From: Falsirhodobacter sp. 20TX0035
GTDB taxonomy: Bacteria; Pseudomonadota; Alphaproteobacteria; Rhodobacterales; Rhodobacteraceae
Direction of reading: 5' to 3'
Assembly: GCF_028307215.1 (NCBI RefSeq)
Contig: NZ_JAQMHV010000016.1
Location: 1-60,186, forward strand
Length of the DNA stretch: 60,186 nucleotides
The position numbers and the translations under genes are program-made. The notes below the pieces were generated by a model, which was not told where the DNA came from, searched no databases, and worked only from the letters and a program-made list of their open reading frames with translations. Of this stretch, positions 40,465-49,913 are shown piece after piece. Position 1 is the stretch's first letter; the number at the start of each line of letters is the position of its first letter.

Positions 40465-40494
40465 GTTAACGCAAACATGGGCGATTGCGCTAAC
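40465..40494. promoter_or_regulatory. inverted repeat / paired LacI-type operators upstream of second gap
   Basis: GTTAACGCAA and TTGCGCTAAC face each other across 10 bases. Each also sits in a 12-mer close to GTTAGCGCTAAC: GTTAACGCAAAC at 40465-40476 and GATTGCGCTAAC at 40483-40494, each 10 of 12. They lie 83-112 bases before the gap start, also 69 bases before the divergent DUF808 gene, so either could be controlled. Confidence 0.55.
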
Positions 40495-40562
40495 GGCTTG
40501 CTTGCCCCGGCCGAACCCCCGGGCCAGATAAGGCGAAGGAATTTCACAAGGGTATCAAGGTC

Positions 40563-41498
40563 ATGAGCGGACTTCTCGCATTGCTGGACGACGTGGCGGG
40601 CATCGCCAAGGTGGCGGCGGCCTCGGTCGACGACATCGCGGCGGCGGCCGGCAAGGCGGGCACCAAGGCAGCCGGGGTGGTCATCGACGACACCGCCGTG
40701 ACACCACGCTACGTCACGGGAATCGACGCCTCGCGCGAATTGCCGATGATCGGACGGATCGGGCTGGGGTCGCTGAAGAACAAGATCCTGATCCTGCTGC
40801 CAGCCTTGTTGATCCTTCAGACGTTCCTGCCTTGGGTGATCACGCCCCTTCTGATGATCGGGGGCGCCTATCTGGCCTACGAGGGGGCGGAGAAGGTGCT
40901 CCACATGGTGGCTCCCGGATCGGACGCCAAGGCCGACGCCGACCACACCCCCCGCGATCCCGCCAAGCTGGAGGAGCAAAAGGTCGCCGGCGCGATCAAG
41001 ACCGACTTCATCCTGAGCGCCGAGATCATGACCATCGCGCTGAGCCAGATCGAGAACGACAGCCTGTGGGTCGAGGCGATCGCCCTGGCCGTCGTGGGCA
41101 TCGCGGTGACGCTGGGCGTCTATGGCGCCGTGGCCCTGCTGGTGAAGATCGACGACATCGGGCTGGGGATGGCAAAACGTTCGCCGGGGATGCGCGGCTT
41201 CGGGATGGCGCTGGTGCGCGGGATGCCGAAGTTCCTTTCGGCGCTGGCCTTCATCGGAACGCTGGCCATGCTGTGGGTGGGCGGGAACATCCTGACCCAT
41301 GGGCTGCATGAAACCGTCTGGGCCGCCCCGTACGAGACGATCCACCACTGGGCGGAAGCGGTCGCGGGCGCCGTTGGGGTCGCGCATGGCTTTGTGGTGT
41401 GGCTGGTGGCGGCGATCTGCGACGGGATCATCGCGCTGGTGGTGGGCGGCCTGATCGTGGCCGTTACGCACCCCTTCATGAAAAAGGCCGCCCACTAG
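40563..41498 (+). CDS. DUF808 (YedI-like) membrane protein
   Basis: 311 residues, full length for the family: N-terminal LLALLDDVAGIAKVAAASVDDIAAAA, GVVIDDTAVTPRYV, then about six membrane spans with KTDFILSAEIMTIAL and DDIGLGMAK. Function unknown; inner membrane. It is divergent from the second gap gene and convergent with tkt. Confidence 0.92.
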   Translation: MSGLLALLDDVAGIAKVAAASVDDIAAAAGKAGTKAAGVVIDDTAVTPRYVTGIDASRELPMIGRIGLGSLKNKILILLPALLILQTFLPWVITPLLMIGGAYLAYEGAEKVLHMVAPGSDAKADADHTPRDPAKLEEQKVAGAIKTDFILSAEIMTIALSQIENDSLWVEAIALAVVGIAVTLGVYGAVALLVKIDDIGLGMAKRSPGMRGFGMALVRGMPKFLSALAFIGTLAMLWVGGNILTHGLHETVWAAPYETIHHWAEAVAGAVGVAHGFVVWLVAAICDGIIALVVGGLIVAVTHPFMKKAAH

Positions 41499-41508
41499 GG
41501 GCGGCCTT
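41484..41508. terminator. terminator between DUF808 and tkt
   Basis: AAGGCCGCCC (41484-41493) pairs with GGGCGGCCTT (41499-41508), loop ACTAG holding the DUF808 stop. On the minus strand the stem is followed by TTTTT, so it best serves tkt. Confidence 0.75.
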
Positions 41509-41514
41509 CGAAGG

Positions 41515-43530
41515 TCACAGAAGCGACTTCACCTTTTCGACCGTCGCCTCGGCCGTGATCCCGAACTCCTGATACAGGCGCTCGGCGGGGGCGGAGGCGC
41601 CGAAGCCGGTCATGCCGATGAAGCCGGCCTTCTTCTCGGTTCCACGCTCTCCCAACAGCCAGCGGTCCCACGGCATGCGGACGCCCGCCTCGATCGCGAC
41701 GCGGACGGGGCCGGGGGGCAGGACCTTGCGGCGGTAGGCCTCGTCCTGCTGGGCGAAGATCTCCATGCACGGGACAGAGACGACGCGGGTGCCGATGCCC
41801 TGGGCTTCCAGCATCTCGCGCGCCTTCATGGCGATGGCGACCTCGGTCCCCGTGGCCATCAGGATCACCTGACGCTTGCGGGTGGATTCCGCAAGGATGT
41901 AGGCGCCCTGTGCCGTCAGGTTGCGCTGCGTGTGGGTGGTGCGGACCGTCGGCACGCCCTGACGCGACAACGCCATGACGGACGGCGTGGTCTTTGTCGT
42001 CAGCGCCAGCTCCCACGCCTCGGCCGCTTCCACGGCGTCAGCGGGGCGGAACACCCAGGTGTTGGGGGTGGAGCGGGAGATGGTCAGGTGTTCGACCGGC
42101 TGGTGGGTCGGGCCGTCTTCACCCAGACCGATGGAGTCGTGGGTCATCACGAACACGCTCGGGATGCCCATCAGCGCCGCCAGACGCATCGACGGACGGG
42201 CATAGTCGGTGAAGGCCATGAACGTGCCGCCATAGGCGCGCAGCCCGCCATGCAGCGTGATGCCGTTGATCGCCGCGGCCATGCCGTGTTCGCGGATGCC
42301 GTAATAGACGTAGCGACCTTTCGGCGTGTCGATGTCGAAGACGCCCATGTCGGCGGTCTTGGTGTTGTTCGATTTCGTGAGGTCGGCCGAACCGCCGATG
42401 GTTTCGGTGACGATCGGGTTGATCGCTTCCAGCGCCATTTCAGACGCCTGACGGGTGGCCAGCTTCGGCGCCTTTTCCGTGATCGTCTTCTTCAGCGCGC
42501 GGATCGCGGCGGGCAGACGCTTGGGCATGTCGCCCGCGACCTGACGCGCGAACTCTACCTGCTTGGCTTCGGACAGGGCGCCCAGACGGGCCTTCCACGC
42601 GGCATGGGTGGCGGCGCCCTTCTGGCCGATGGCCTCCCAGGCGGATTTCACGTCGGCCGGGATCTCGAACGGGCCATGGGCCCAGCCATAGGCGGTGCGG
42701 GTGTCCGCGATCAGCTTGGCGTCCGTCAGCGCGCCGTGACCCGTGGAGGTGTCCTGCGCCGAGGAGCCAAGCGCGATGTTCGTCGTGCAGGCCACCATCG
42801 CGGGGCGAGGCGAGGCCTTGGCGGCCGTGATCGCGCGGTCGATGTCGGCCGGATCATGGCCGTCGCATTCGAACACGTCCCACCCCGAGGCCGCGAAGCG
42901 CGCCTTCTGGTCCGTCACGTCCGACAGCGACACCTTGCCGTCGATGGTGATGTCGTTGTTGTCCCACAGAACGATCAGCTTCGACAGCTTCAGACGGCCG
43001 GCAAGGCCGATGGCCTCCTGGCTCACGCCCTCCATCAGGCAGCCGTCGCCGGCGATGACATAGGTGAAGTGATCGACGATCTTCTTGCCCCAGCGGGCGT
43101 TCAGATGCGCCTCGGCGATGGCGAAGCCGACCGAGGTGGCCAGGCCCTGGCCCAGCGGGCCGGTCGTCATCTCGATCCCGCCGGCATGGCCGTATTCGGG
43201 ATGGCCCGCCGTGATGGCGCCCCACTGGCGGAAGTTCTTGATCTGCTCCAGCGTCATGTCGGCATAGCCGGTCAGGTGCAGCAAGGAATACAGCAGCATC
43301 GAACCGTGGCCGGCCGACAGGATGAAGCGGTCGCGGTCGGGCCATTGCGGATCGGCGGCGTCGAACTTCATGTGCTTTTCGAACAGCACGGTCGCAACGT
43401 CGGCCATGCCCATGGGCATGCCGGAATGGCCGGAATTTGCGGCCGCGACCGCGTCCAGCGTCAGGGTGCGGATGGCGACGGCTTTCGACCAGTGCTCGGG
43501 GTGCTCTCGGCGCAGGGTGGGAAGATCCAA
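41515..43530 (-). CDS. tkt: transketolase
   Basis: 671 residues; thiamine-diphosphate enzyme of the pentose phosphate and Calvin cycles. ThDP motif [15 protein letters not shown]...[35 protein letters not shown] (in parts), catalytic [10 protein letters not shown] and [18 protein letters not shown] are visible. I place the start at TTG 43530, because AAAAGGAG lies 8 bases upstream and [14 protein letters not shown] fits relatives; an ATG at 43569 without a ribosome site would add 13 residues. Confidence 0.95.
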   Translation of the reverse strand: MDLPTLRREHPEHWSKAVAIRTLTLDAVAAANSGHSGMPMGMADVATVLFEKHMKFDAADPQWPDRDRFILSAGHGSMLLYSLLHLTGYADMTLEQIKNFRQWGAITAGHPEYGHAGGIEMTTGPLGQGLATSVGFAIAEAHLNARWGKKIVDHFTYVIAGDGCLMEGVSQEAIGLAGRLKLSKLIVLWDNNDITIDGKVSLSDVTDQKARFAASGWDVFECDGHDPADIDRAITAAKASPRPAMVACTTNIALGSSAQDTSTGHGALTDAKLIADTRTAYGWAHGPFEIPADVKSAWEAIGQKGAATHAAWKARLGALSEAKQVEFARQVAGDMPKRLPAAIRALKKTITEKAPKLATRQASEMALEAINPIVTETIGGSADLTKSNNTKTADMGVFDIDTPKGRYVYYGIREHGMAAAINGITLHGGLRAYGGTFMAFTDYARPSMRLAALMGIPSVFVMTHDSIGLGEDGPTHQPVEHLTISRSTPNTWVFRPADAVEAAEAWELALTTKTTPSVMALSRQGVPTVRTTHTQRNLTAQGAYILAESTRKRQVILMATGTEVAIAMKAREMLEAQGIGTRVVSVPCMEIFAQQDEAYRRKVLPPGPVRVAIEAGVRMPWDRWLLGERGTEKKAGFIGMTGFGASAPAERLYQEFGITAEATVEKVKSLL

Positions 43531-43691
43531 AGCGCGCGCTCCTTTTGTTCGATGGGATGGGTTGTCCATATCAGCCGGGGCGGCAAGATCAAGCGCGCCG
43601 GGGGATTGGGGGGCTAAATCCCGCGTGGATACGCGCTACACTTGGTGAAAGACGGCGCGAACCTCGATTCGCGCAGAAAGAAGGAGGCTGG

Positions 43692-44096
43692 ATGCAGGAT
43701 CTGGTGGAGTTGGAGCGGCGGATTTCCCGCGCGCTGGAACGGATCGGAACGGCGGCCGAAGGGTTGCAGGGCAACGCGTCAGGATCGCGGGCGGTGGAGG
43801 AGGAGCGGGACGTCAACGCCCAGCTGGCCGAACGCCTGCGGGTCGTGAAGGAACGCTCCGCCGCCCGCATCGCGGCGCTGGAGGCTGAGGTGGCGAGCCT
43901 GACCGAACAGCTGGAGACCCTGCGTTCCGCCGCCGGAGAGTTGCACGAGCAGCTGTCCGAGATGCGGGGCGACACCTCGGCCGCCGAGGTGGAAAGCTTG
44001 CGCGCCCTGCGCGCGTCGGACCGGGCCGAACTGGACGCGGTGCTGGCGGCGCTGGTGCCGCATGTGACCAAGGCCGAAGGGGTGCAGCATGGCTGA
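43692..44096 (+). CDS. coiled-coil protein upstream of zapA
   Basis: 134 residues, strongly preceded by AAGGAGG. Acidic/basic heptads run from about residue 5 to 110 (LVELERRISRALERIG, AARIAALEAEVASLTEQLETL), a long coiled coil without membrane span. It overlaps zapA by 8 bases. Coupling to ZapA, itself a coiled-coil FtsZ cross-linker, suggests a division role (ZapB-like by analogy). No sequence family is claimed. Confidence 0.85.
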   Translation: MQDLVELERRISRALERIGTAAEGLQGNASGSRAVEEERDVNAQLAERLRVVKERSAARIAALEAEVASLTEQLETLRSAAGELHEQLSEMRGDTSAAEVESLRALRASDRAELDAVLAALVPHVTKAEGVQHG

Positions 44097-44463
44097 TCTG
44101 GACATCGTCATCGGCAACAAGACCTTCACTGTGGCCTGCCAGGACGGGCAGGAACAGTTCCTGCGGTCCGCCGCGCGGCAGCTGTCCGAACAGGCCGACG
44201 CGCTTCTGGCGCAGATCGGCCGGATGCCCGCGGACCGGATGCTGCTGATGGCCGGCCTGATGCTGGCCGACAAGACCATCACGATGGAGCAGGAGCTGAC
44301 AAACACCCGTCACACCCTGCACGAGCTTCAGTCCCGTCCCGCCCCTCCGCCCGAACGGGTGGAGGTTCCGGTGATCCCGCCGGTGGTGGTGGAAACGATG
44401 GCCGAACTCGCTGCCCGGGCCGAGGCCGTGGCCGCCCGGATCGAGGAGCGCGCCGCATCATGA
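44089..44463 (+). CDS. zapA: cell division protein ZapA
   Basis: 124 residues. The N-terminal ZapA fold (MADLDIVIGNKTFTVACQDGQEQFL seen in parts, with AARQLSEQADAL) and helix MLLMAGLMLADKTITMEQEL match the family, followed by a Pro-rich and helical tail. Binds and bundles FtsZ filaments at mid-cell. Overlaps both neighbours. Confidence 0.92.
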   Translation: MADLDIVIGNKTFTVACQDGQEQFLRSAARQLSEQADALLAQIGRMPADRMLLMAGLMLADKTITMEQELTNTRHTLHELQSRPAPPPERVEVPVIPPVVVETMAELAARAEAVAARIEERAAS

Positions 44464-44789
44464 AGCGCGCCGCCCTGATCCTTTCGCTGCTGCTGCCCGT
44501 CGCGGCGCGGGCCGAAACGACGTTCGACAACGGCTCCTACACCTGCGATCGCGGTGTGCAGGTGCCCGTCACCTATGTGAACGCGGAGGATTTGTCGGTC
44601 GCAGTGCTGAACGTGGAAGGCAGCCAGATCACGTTGCAGGGGGAGACTGCCGCCTCGGGCGCGCGCTATGGCTGGCCGTCGGACGGTTCGCATTACGTCT
44701 GGTGGACGAAGGGGTCCGACGCGACGCTTCTGTGGCATGACGGAGAGAACGGGGAGGAGGCCGAACTGACCTCCTGCACCCGGAACTGA
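44460..44789 (+). CDS. MliC-type lysozyme inhibitor, exported
   Basis: 109 residues with a signal peptide (MKRAALILSLLLPVAARAE). The MliC/PliC domain shows YTCDRGVQVPVTYVN, the SasGarYgWPSDG-like loop ASGARYGWPSDG and VWWTKGSDATLLWHD, with a Cys pair (YTC...TSC). It lacks a lipobox, so it is probably periplasmic rather than membrane-bound. Coupled by ATGA to zapA. Confidence 0.88.
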   Translation: MKRAALILSLLLPVAARAETTFDNGSYTCDRGVQVPVTYVNAEDLSVAVLNVEGSQITLQGETAASGARYGWPSDGSHYVWWTKGSDATLLWHDGENGEEAELTSCTRN

Positions 44790-44791
44790 AA

Positions 44792-44813
44792 AAGCCCCGG
44801 GGAACCGGGGCTT
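44792..44813. terminator. bidirectional terminator
   Basis: AAGCCCCGG-GGAA-CCGGGGCTT, perfect 9-bp stem with A-rich and T/C-rich flanks, between the MliC gene and convergent grxD. Confidence 0.85.
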
Positions 44814-44817
44814 CTCC

Positions 44818-45180
44818 TCATTCGGCGTTGGCCTGACGGATCTTGTCCGCCGCCTCCTGATCGAAGGCGATGCCCTGGTTGGCGAACAGGGTGTCCAGTT
44901 CGCCCGACAGCGTCATCTCGGTGATGATGTCGCAGCCCCCGACGAATTCACCCTTCACATACAGCTGCGGGATCGTCGGCCAGTCCGAAAAGTCCTTGAT
45001 TCCCTGACGCAGTTCCGGGTCCGCCAGAACGTTCACGTCCTTGAACGCCACGCCCATGTAGTTCAGCACGCCCGCGACGCGGCTGGAAAAGCCGCATTGC
45101 GGCATCTGCGCCGTGCCCTTCATGAACAGCACGACGTCGTTCTGGTTGATCGTTTCGCGGATCTGGTCTTGTGCGGTCAT
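44818..45180 (-). CDS. grxD: monothiol glutaredoxin (Grx4/GrxD type)
   Basis: 120 residues with CGFS active site ([11 protein letters not shown]), glutathione site [23 protein letters not shown] glutaredoxins carry a shared [2Fe-2S] cluster and pair with BolA in iron-sulfur trafficking and iron sensing. Start overlaps the stop of the 55-residue gene (ATGA); AAAGGA precedes it. Confidence 0.96.
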   Translation of the reverse strand: MTAQDQIRETINQNDVVLFMKGTAQMPQCGFSSRVAGVLNYMGVAFKDVNVLADPELRQGIKDFSDWPTIPQLYVKGEFVGGCDIITEMTLSGELDTLFANQGIAFDQEAADKIRQANAE

Positions 45181-45344
45181 CTGGAAATCCTTTCAGCGCG
45201 CCAGCGGTCGTATCTGCGTTTGCGTGGCCAGTAGCTGCCACCGTATTTCAGGAAGCCCACGATGTCGGGGCACATGCGGAAACGGGCGAACGGGGGAAGA
45301 TCGCGGATCACCAGAAGCGCGGTCTTTGCCCCGGCGCCCCGCAT
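45177..45344 (-). CDS. 55-residue basic protein between bolA and grxD
   Basis: ATG at 45344 shares a base with the bolA stop (TGATG) and its TGA at 45177-45179 overlaps the grxD start, so all three are translationally coupled. Product: [18 protein letters not shown]..., one Cys ([10 protein letters not shown]), then [20 protein letters not shown], very basic and aromatic. No signal or span. No family recognised; the context suggests an Fe-S trafficking accessory. Confidence 0.7.
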   Translation of the reverse strand: MRGAGAKTALLVIRDLPPFARFRMCPDIVGFLKYGGSYWPRKRRYDRWRAERISR

Positions 45345-45583
45345 CACGGCGCCTTGGTGGTCAGCGCGAGGGCGTGCAGCTCGCCGTTCGATCCGTCCAT
45401 CTTGCCCTTCAGGCTGGCATAGACGGCCCGCTGCTGCTGCACGCGGTTCATGCCCTTGAAGCTTTCGTCCACCACCTCGGCCGCCCAGTGATTGCCGTCG
45501 CCGGCAAGGTCGGTGATGGTGATCTTGGCGTCCGGGAAACCTTCCCGGATCAGGGCTTCGATGTCTTGGGCTTCCATGGGCAT
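45344..45583 (-). CDS. bolA: BolA family protein
   Basis: 79 residues, BolA2/IbaG-sized: EALIREGFPDAKITITDLAGDGNHWAAEVV (in parts) with the cluster His, FKGMNRVQQQRAVYASL and LHALALTT. Forms a heterodimer with CGFS glutaredoxins holding a [2Fe-2S] cluster. First gene of bolA-(55 aa)-grxD, with AAAGGA upstream. Confidence 0.94.
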   Translation of the reverse strand: MPMEAQDIEALIREGFPDAKITITDLAGDGNHWAAEVVDESFKGMNRVQQQRAVYASLKGKMDGSNGELHALALTTKAP

Positions 45584-45616
45584 GGGAATGTCCTTTGGCT
45601 GGTCCCCCCTGATGTA

Positions 45617-45650
45617 GCCCCGCCCCCTGCCATGCGCAAGAAGGCGGGGC
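45617..45650 (-). other. possible purL 3' hairpin
   Basis: GCCCCGCC pairs with GGCGGGGC across an 18-base loop just after the purL stop on the minus strand. There is no T-run, so termination is uncertain. Confidence 0.3.
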
Positions 45651-45656
45651 CGGGGA

Positions 45657-47813
45657 TCAGGCGACGGCGGCTTCGAAGGCCGAACGGTAAAGGGCGGATA
45701 GTTCGGCCAGCGGCGCCTGCGCCTCGTCGAAGCGCACGGTGTCGCCGCCGAAGGTGCCCGCCACGTCCAGCCAGACGCCGGCCTTGTCCGCCGCCGCCTT
45801 CAGCGCGTGGATGTCCGACGGGTCGATCGCCACCAGATACCGGGCCTGATCCTCTCCGAACAGGGCGCCCGTCTGTGCGAAGGAGATGTCGAGACCGAGA
45901 CCCGCACCCTCCGCCATCTCGAACGCCGCGAGGGCAAGGCCCCCATCCCCGAGGTCCGTTGCCGCGTTGAACAGGGCGCGGTTGGCGCGCAGGAACTCGC
46001 CATGGCGGCGTTCCATCTCAAGGTCGACATGGGGGGCGTCGCCATCTTCGCGGCCCAGAAGTTCAGCCAGAACGGCGGACTGGCCCATGTGGCCGGTCGT
46101 CTGGCCGATCACCACGATCAGGTCGCCGTCCAGCGGCTGGCCCGCGATCAGTTCGTCCAGCGTCAGGATGCCCACGGCGCCGATGGTCGGCGTCGGCAGA
46201 ATGCCCTGACCGTCGGTTTCATTGTAAAGCGACACGTTGCCCGACACGATGGGCATGTCGAGGGCAATGCACGCCTCGCCGATGCCCTGGATTGCGCCGA
46301 CGAACTGGCCCATGATCTCAGGCTTTTCGGGGTTGCCGAAGTTCATGTTGTCGGTCGTGGCCAGCGGCTTGGCGCCGACCGCGGTCAGGTTGCGATAGGC
46401 TTCGGCCACGGCCTGACGGCCGCCCTGCACGGGGTTCGCCTTGACGTAGCGCGGGGTCACGTCGGAGGTGAAGGCCAGCGCCTTGTTGGTGCCATGCACC
46501 CGGATCACGCCCGCGCCCAGACCCGGCGCGCGGATCGTGTCGGCCATGACCATGCTGTCATACTGCTCGTAGACCCAAGCCTTGTGGGCATAGTTCGGGC
46601 TGCCGATCAGCGCCCGCAGTCCCTCGATCGGGTCGATCGCGGGAACCGGATCCATCGGCGCGGCGGCGGGCGTGGCCACCCACGGGCGGTCGTATTCGGG
46701 GGCCGAGGAGGACAGCTTCGACAGCGGAAGGTCGGCCTTCACCTCTCCGTTCAGCTGGATCAGGAAGCGGTCCTCGGGGATCGTCTCGCCCACGATGGCG
46801 AAGTCGAGGTCCCACTTCACGAAGATCGCGCGGGCCTCGTCCTCCATCTCGGGCTTCAGCACCATGAGCATGCGCTCCTGGCTTTCGGACAGCATCATCT
46901 CGTACGCGGTCATGTTCGTTTCGCGCTGCGGGACGTTCTCCAGATCCAGCCGGATGCCGAGCCCGCCCTTGTCGCCCATCTCCACCGCCGAACAGGTCAG
47001 ACCGGCGGCCCCCATGTCCTGGATGGAGATGACGGCGCCCGAGGCCATGAGTTCAAGGCAGGCTTCCAGCAGACGCTTTTCGGTGAAGGGGTCGCCGACC
47101 TGAACCGTCGGGCGCTTCTCCTCGATCGTGTCGTCGAATTCCGCGGAGGCCATGGTGGCCCCGCCGACGCCGTCACGCCCCGTTTTCGCGCCCAGATACA
47201 CCACCGGCATCCCCACGCCCGAGGCGGCGGAGTAGAAGATCGCGTCCGTGTCGGCCAGACCCGCGGCAAAGGCGTTGACCAGACAGTTGCCGTTGTAGGC
47301 CTTGTGGAAGCGGACCTCGCCCCCCACCGTGGGCACCCCGAACGCGTTGCCGTAGCTGCCGACGCCTTCCACCACGCCCTTCACCAGATGGGAGGTCTTG
47401 GGGTGCGACGGCACGCCGAAGGACAGCGCGTTCATCGCCGCCACGGGGCGCGCGCCCATGGTGAACACGTCGCGCAGGATGCCACCTACGCCAGTGGCAG
47501 CACCTTGATGCGGCTCGATGTACGAAGGGTGGTTGTGGCTCTCCATCTTGAAGATGACCGCCTGACCGTCGCCGATATCGACCACGCCCGCATTCTCGCC
47601 GGGGCCGCAGATCACCTGCGGGCCGGTGGTGGGCAGGGTGCGCAGCCATTTCTTCGAGGACTTGTAGGAGCAGTGCTCGTTCCACATCGCGCTGAAGATG
47701 CCGAGTTCGGTGAACGTCGGCTCGCGCCCGATGATGTCGAGGATCCGGTCGTATTCTTCCGGTTTCAAACCATGGGCGGCGATCAGTTCGGGCGTGATGG
47801 TGGGCTCGGACAT
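45657..47813 (-). CDS. purL: phosphoribosylformylglycinamidine synthase subunit PurL
   Basis: 718 residues, small-type PurL that works with PurS and PurQ in step four of purine synthesis. Motifs: [35 protein letters not shown] (parts), ATP site [17 protein letters not shown], and [14 protein letters not shown]. Start [10 protein letters not shown] at 47813 chosen by family alignment; the frame runs on upstream through a terminator, which argues against longer starts. purS/purQ are not in the window. Confidence 0.96.
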   Translation of the reverse strand: MSEPTITPELIAAHGLKPEEYDRILDIIGREPTFTELGIFSAMWNEHCSYKSSKKWLRTLPTTGPQVICGPGENAGVVDIGDGQAVIFKMESHNHPSYIEPHQGAATGVGGILRDVFTMGARPVAAMNALSFGVPSHPKTSHLVKGVVEGVGSYGNAFGVPTVGGEVRFHKAYNGNCLVNAFAAGLADTDAIFYSAASGVGMPVVYLGAKTGRDGVGGATMASAEFDDTIEEKRPTVQVGDPFTEKRLLEACLELMASGAVISIQDMGAAGLTCSAVEMGDKGGLGIRLDLENVPQRETNMTAYEMMLSESQERMLMVLKPEMEDEARAIFVKWDLDFAIVGETIPEDRFLIQLNGEVKADLPLSKLSSSAPEYDRPWVATPAAAPMDPVPAIDPIEGLRALIGSPNYAHKAWVYEQYDSMVMADTIRAPGLGAGVIRVHGTNKALAFTSDVTPRYVKANPVQGGRQAVAEAYRNLTAVGAKPLATTDNMNFGNPEKPEIMGQFVGAIQGIGEACIALDMPIVSGNVSLYNETDGQGILPTPTIGAVGILTLDELIAGQPLDGDLIVVIGQTTGHMGQSAVLAELLGREDGDAPHVDLEMERRHGEFLRANRALFNAATDLGDGGLALAAFEMAEGAGLGLDISFAQTGALFGEDQARYLVAIDPSDIHALKAAADKAGVWLDVAGTFGGDTVRFDEAQAPLAELSALYRSAFEAAVA

Positions 47814-47879
47814 GGCTTCCTCGGGCGCTGGGGATTTGGCCCGCGTCATAAGGCGAAAGCCGCGTTTAGGGAAGGCACG

Positions 47880-48035
47880 AAAAAAAAGCCGGGCATAAGC
47901 CCGGCCCAAGTCCAACAGGGAGGTATGAAGTTGACGATCATGGACCGCCATCTTCAGAAGCCGATTTAAGAACGTGGTGCCTGTTTCGCAAGCAGATTAA
48001 GAACGATCGAACGCATACCTGCCATGCAGGAAGCG
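47880..48035 (-). ncRNA. probable small RNA or lysR 3' UTR with intrinsic terminator
   Basis: On the minus strand the stem GCCGGGC-TTAT-GCCCGGC (47905-47888) is followed by eight T (47887-47880): a textbook Rho-independent terminator placed 67 bases before purL. Just 5' of it is ATACCTCCCTG (47926-47916), an anti-ribosome-site stretch typical of base-pairing sRNA in alphaproteobacteria. The rest (to the lysR stop) holds the repeat CGTTCTTAA(A)TC twice and no convincing gene. The 5' end and independence from lysR are inferred. Confidence 0.45.
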
Positions 48036-48039
48036 CATA

Positions 48040-48939
48040 TTAGCTGTCCTGAAGCTTCTTGCGGTAGGCGATGATCTCTTCCGTGATGAAGTCGCGGAAG
48101 GCGGCCACGCGCTTGGAATGGCGCAACTCCTCGGGATAGGCGAGGAAGACAGGCACGTCGTTCGACGACACCTCGGGCAGCACGCGCACAAGATGGGGGA
48201 ATTCGGCCGCGAGGTAGTCGGGCAGCACGCCGATCCCCAGATGGTTCAGCACCGCTTGCATCACCCCGAAGTAGTTGTTCACCGTCAGGGTGGAGGGGAT
48301 GTCGTGGCTCATCAGCTCCGCGATGAGGGCGGCGCCGGCGCTGACCTGCGGGGTGCCCGCGTGCTGGCAGATCAGCCGGTGGCGGCTGAAATCGGCCATG
48401 GTCGTGGGCGTGCCGTGCTGCTCCAGATAATCGGGCGAGGCGTAAAGCTGCATCCGGATCGTCATCAGCCGCTTGCGGATCAGGTCGGCCTGCGACGGTT
48501 CCTTCATGCGGATGGCGACGTCGGCCTCGCGCATGGGCAGGTCCAGCACCCGCTCCTCCAGCATGAGGTCGATCTTCAGCGCGGGATACTTCTTGTAAAG
48601 GTTCACCAGCCGCGGGGCGAGCCACATGGTGCCCAGCCCGATGGTGGAGGTGACGCGCAACTCTCCGAAGACCTCATCCTCGCTGTCGCGGATGCGGGCG
48701 GCGGCGGCGTCCAGGCGCTTGGCCATGGCCGAGGTGGCGTCGAACAGCAGTTCGCCCTGTTCGGTCAGGATCAGGCCGCGGGCGTGCCGGTGGAACAGCG
48801 TGACGTTCAGGCTTTCTTCCAGCGCGCGGATCTGCCGGCTGACCGCCGACTGGGACAGGTGCAGCGTGTCCCCCGCATGCGTCAGGCTGCCCGCATCGGC
48901 AACCGCGTGAAAGATGCGAAGTTTGTCCCAGTCCATCAT
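48040..48939 (-). CDS. LysR-family transcriptional regulator
   Basis: 299 residues: N-terminal winged HTH (DKLRIFHAVADAGSLTHAG, LSQSAVSRQIRALEES) and a LysR substrate domain. AAGGAA precedes ATG ATG at 48939/48936; an ATG at 48963 has no ribosome site. It is divergent from murI but the target is unknown. Its transcript likely ends at the terminator at 47880. Confidence 0.9.
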   Translation of the reverse strand: MMDWDKLRIFHAVADAGSLTHAGDTLHLSQSAVSRQIRALEESLNVTLFHRHARGLILTEQGELLFDATSAMAKRLDAAAARIRDSEDEVFGELRVTSTIGLGTMWLAPRLVNLYKKYPALKIDLMLEERVLDLPMREADVAIRMKEPSQADLIRKRLMTIRMQLYASPDYLEQHGTPTTMADFSRHRLICQHAGTPQVSAGAALIAELMSHDIPSTLTVNNYFGVMQAVLNHLGIGVLPDYLAAEFPHLVRVLPEVSSNDVPVFLAYPEELRHSKRVAAFRDFITEEIIAYRKKLQDS

Positions 48940-49073
48940 CGTTTCCTTGGCCTTGGCGTCCATCTAATCGCGGCATGGCAGAGTTGCAAACACAACATGG
49001 CTGGAAACCGCCCATGGACACCATGCGGCAAGACGACTAGCCATACCCCGTGATCGGACAGGGGAGGGATGCG

Positions 49074-49886
49074 ATGGCCGTGGGCGTCTTCGATTCGGGG
49101 CTGGGCGGGCTGACGGTGCTGGACGCGCTGCAGCGTCGGTTGCCGCAGGTGCCCTTTGTCTATCTGGGCGACAACGCTCATGCGCCCTACGGCGTGCGCG
49201 ACGCCGATGACATCTACGACCTGACCACCCGCGCCGTGGAACGGTTGTGGGCCGAAGGCTGCGATCTGGTGATCCTTGCCTGCAACACGGCCTCGGCCGC
49301 GGCGCTGAAGCGCATGCAGGAGACGTGGATCCCGCCGGAAAAGCGCGTCCTTGGCGTGTTCGTCCCGCTGATCGAGGCGCTGACCGAACGGCAATGGGGC
49401 GACAACACCCCCCCGCGCGAAGTGGCGGTGAAGCACGTCGCCCTGTTCGCCACCCCCGCCACCGTCGCGAGCCGCGCCTTCCAGCGTGAACTCGCTTTCC
49501 GAGCTATCGGCGTCGACGTGGAGGCGCAGCCCTGTGGCGGCGTGGTCGACGCGATCGAGGCGGGAGACGAGATCCTGGCCGAGGCTTTGGTGAAATCCCA
49601 CGTGGAGGCGCTGCTGCGCCGGATGCCGCGCCCCGACGCCGCCGTTCTGGGCTGCACCCATTACCCGTTGATGGAAAAGGTGTTCCAGAAGGCGCTGGGA
49701 TCTGACGTGGCGGTCTTTTCGCAGCCCAACCTCGTGGCGGCGGCGCTGGACGACTATCTGGCGCGGCGGCCCGAATTTCTTGGCGTGGGCACCGAAAGCC
49801 GCTATCTGACGACCGGCAACCCCGACAGCGTGTCCGCCCACGCCACGCAGTTCCTGCGGCGCGGCGTCCGGTTCGAGGCCGCCTGA
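49074..49886 (+). CDS. murI: glutamate racemase
   Basis: Makes D-glutamate for peptidoglycan. 270 residues with [19 protein letters not shown], the catalytic Cys pair in LACNTAS and [11 protein letters not shown] at 49074 follows GGGGAGGG; a GTG 24 bases upstream is less likely. argC follows after 27 bases. Confidence 0.96.
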   Translation: MAVGVFDSGLGGLTVLDALQRRLPQVPFVYLGDNAHAPYGVRDADDIYDLTTRAVERLWAEGCDLVILACNTASAAALKRMQETWIPPEKRVLGVFVPLIEALTERQWGDNTPPREVAVKHVALFATPATVASRAFQRELAFRAIGVDVEAQPCGGVVDAIEAGDEILAEALVKSHVEALLRRMPRPDAAVLGCTHYPLMEKVFQKALGSDVAVFSQPNLVAAALDDYLARRPEFLGVGTESRYLTTGNPDSVSAHATQFLRRGVRFEAA

Positions 49887-49913
49887 CCGATCGCCCGACA
49901 GAAAGGACATCCC

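Noticed and set aside
43531-43569. Longer N-terminus for transketolase from ATG 43569
   Set aside because: No ribosome site before it, the extra 13 residues are unlike relatives, and AAAAGGAG sits ideally before the TTG at 43530.
43640-43665. LacI-type operator like that of gap upstream of tkt (ACGCGCTAC)
   Set aside because: Only the central GCGC matches; the TTA/TAA arms that define the gap sites are absent.
45807-47969. 720-codon open frame antisense to purL
   Set aside because: Composition is His/Arg/Val-rich without domains, and it runs through the purL coding region and the terminator; a shadow of GC skew.
47925-47969. 14-codon plus-strand mini-gene after GGGAGGT
   Set aside because: The ribosome-site-like GGAGG is only two bases from the ATG, and the same bases are better explained as the anti-ribosome-site of a minus-strand RNA.
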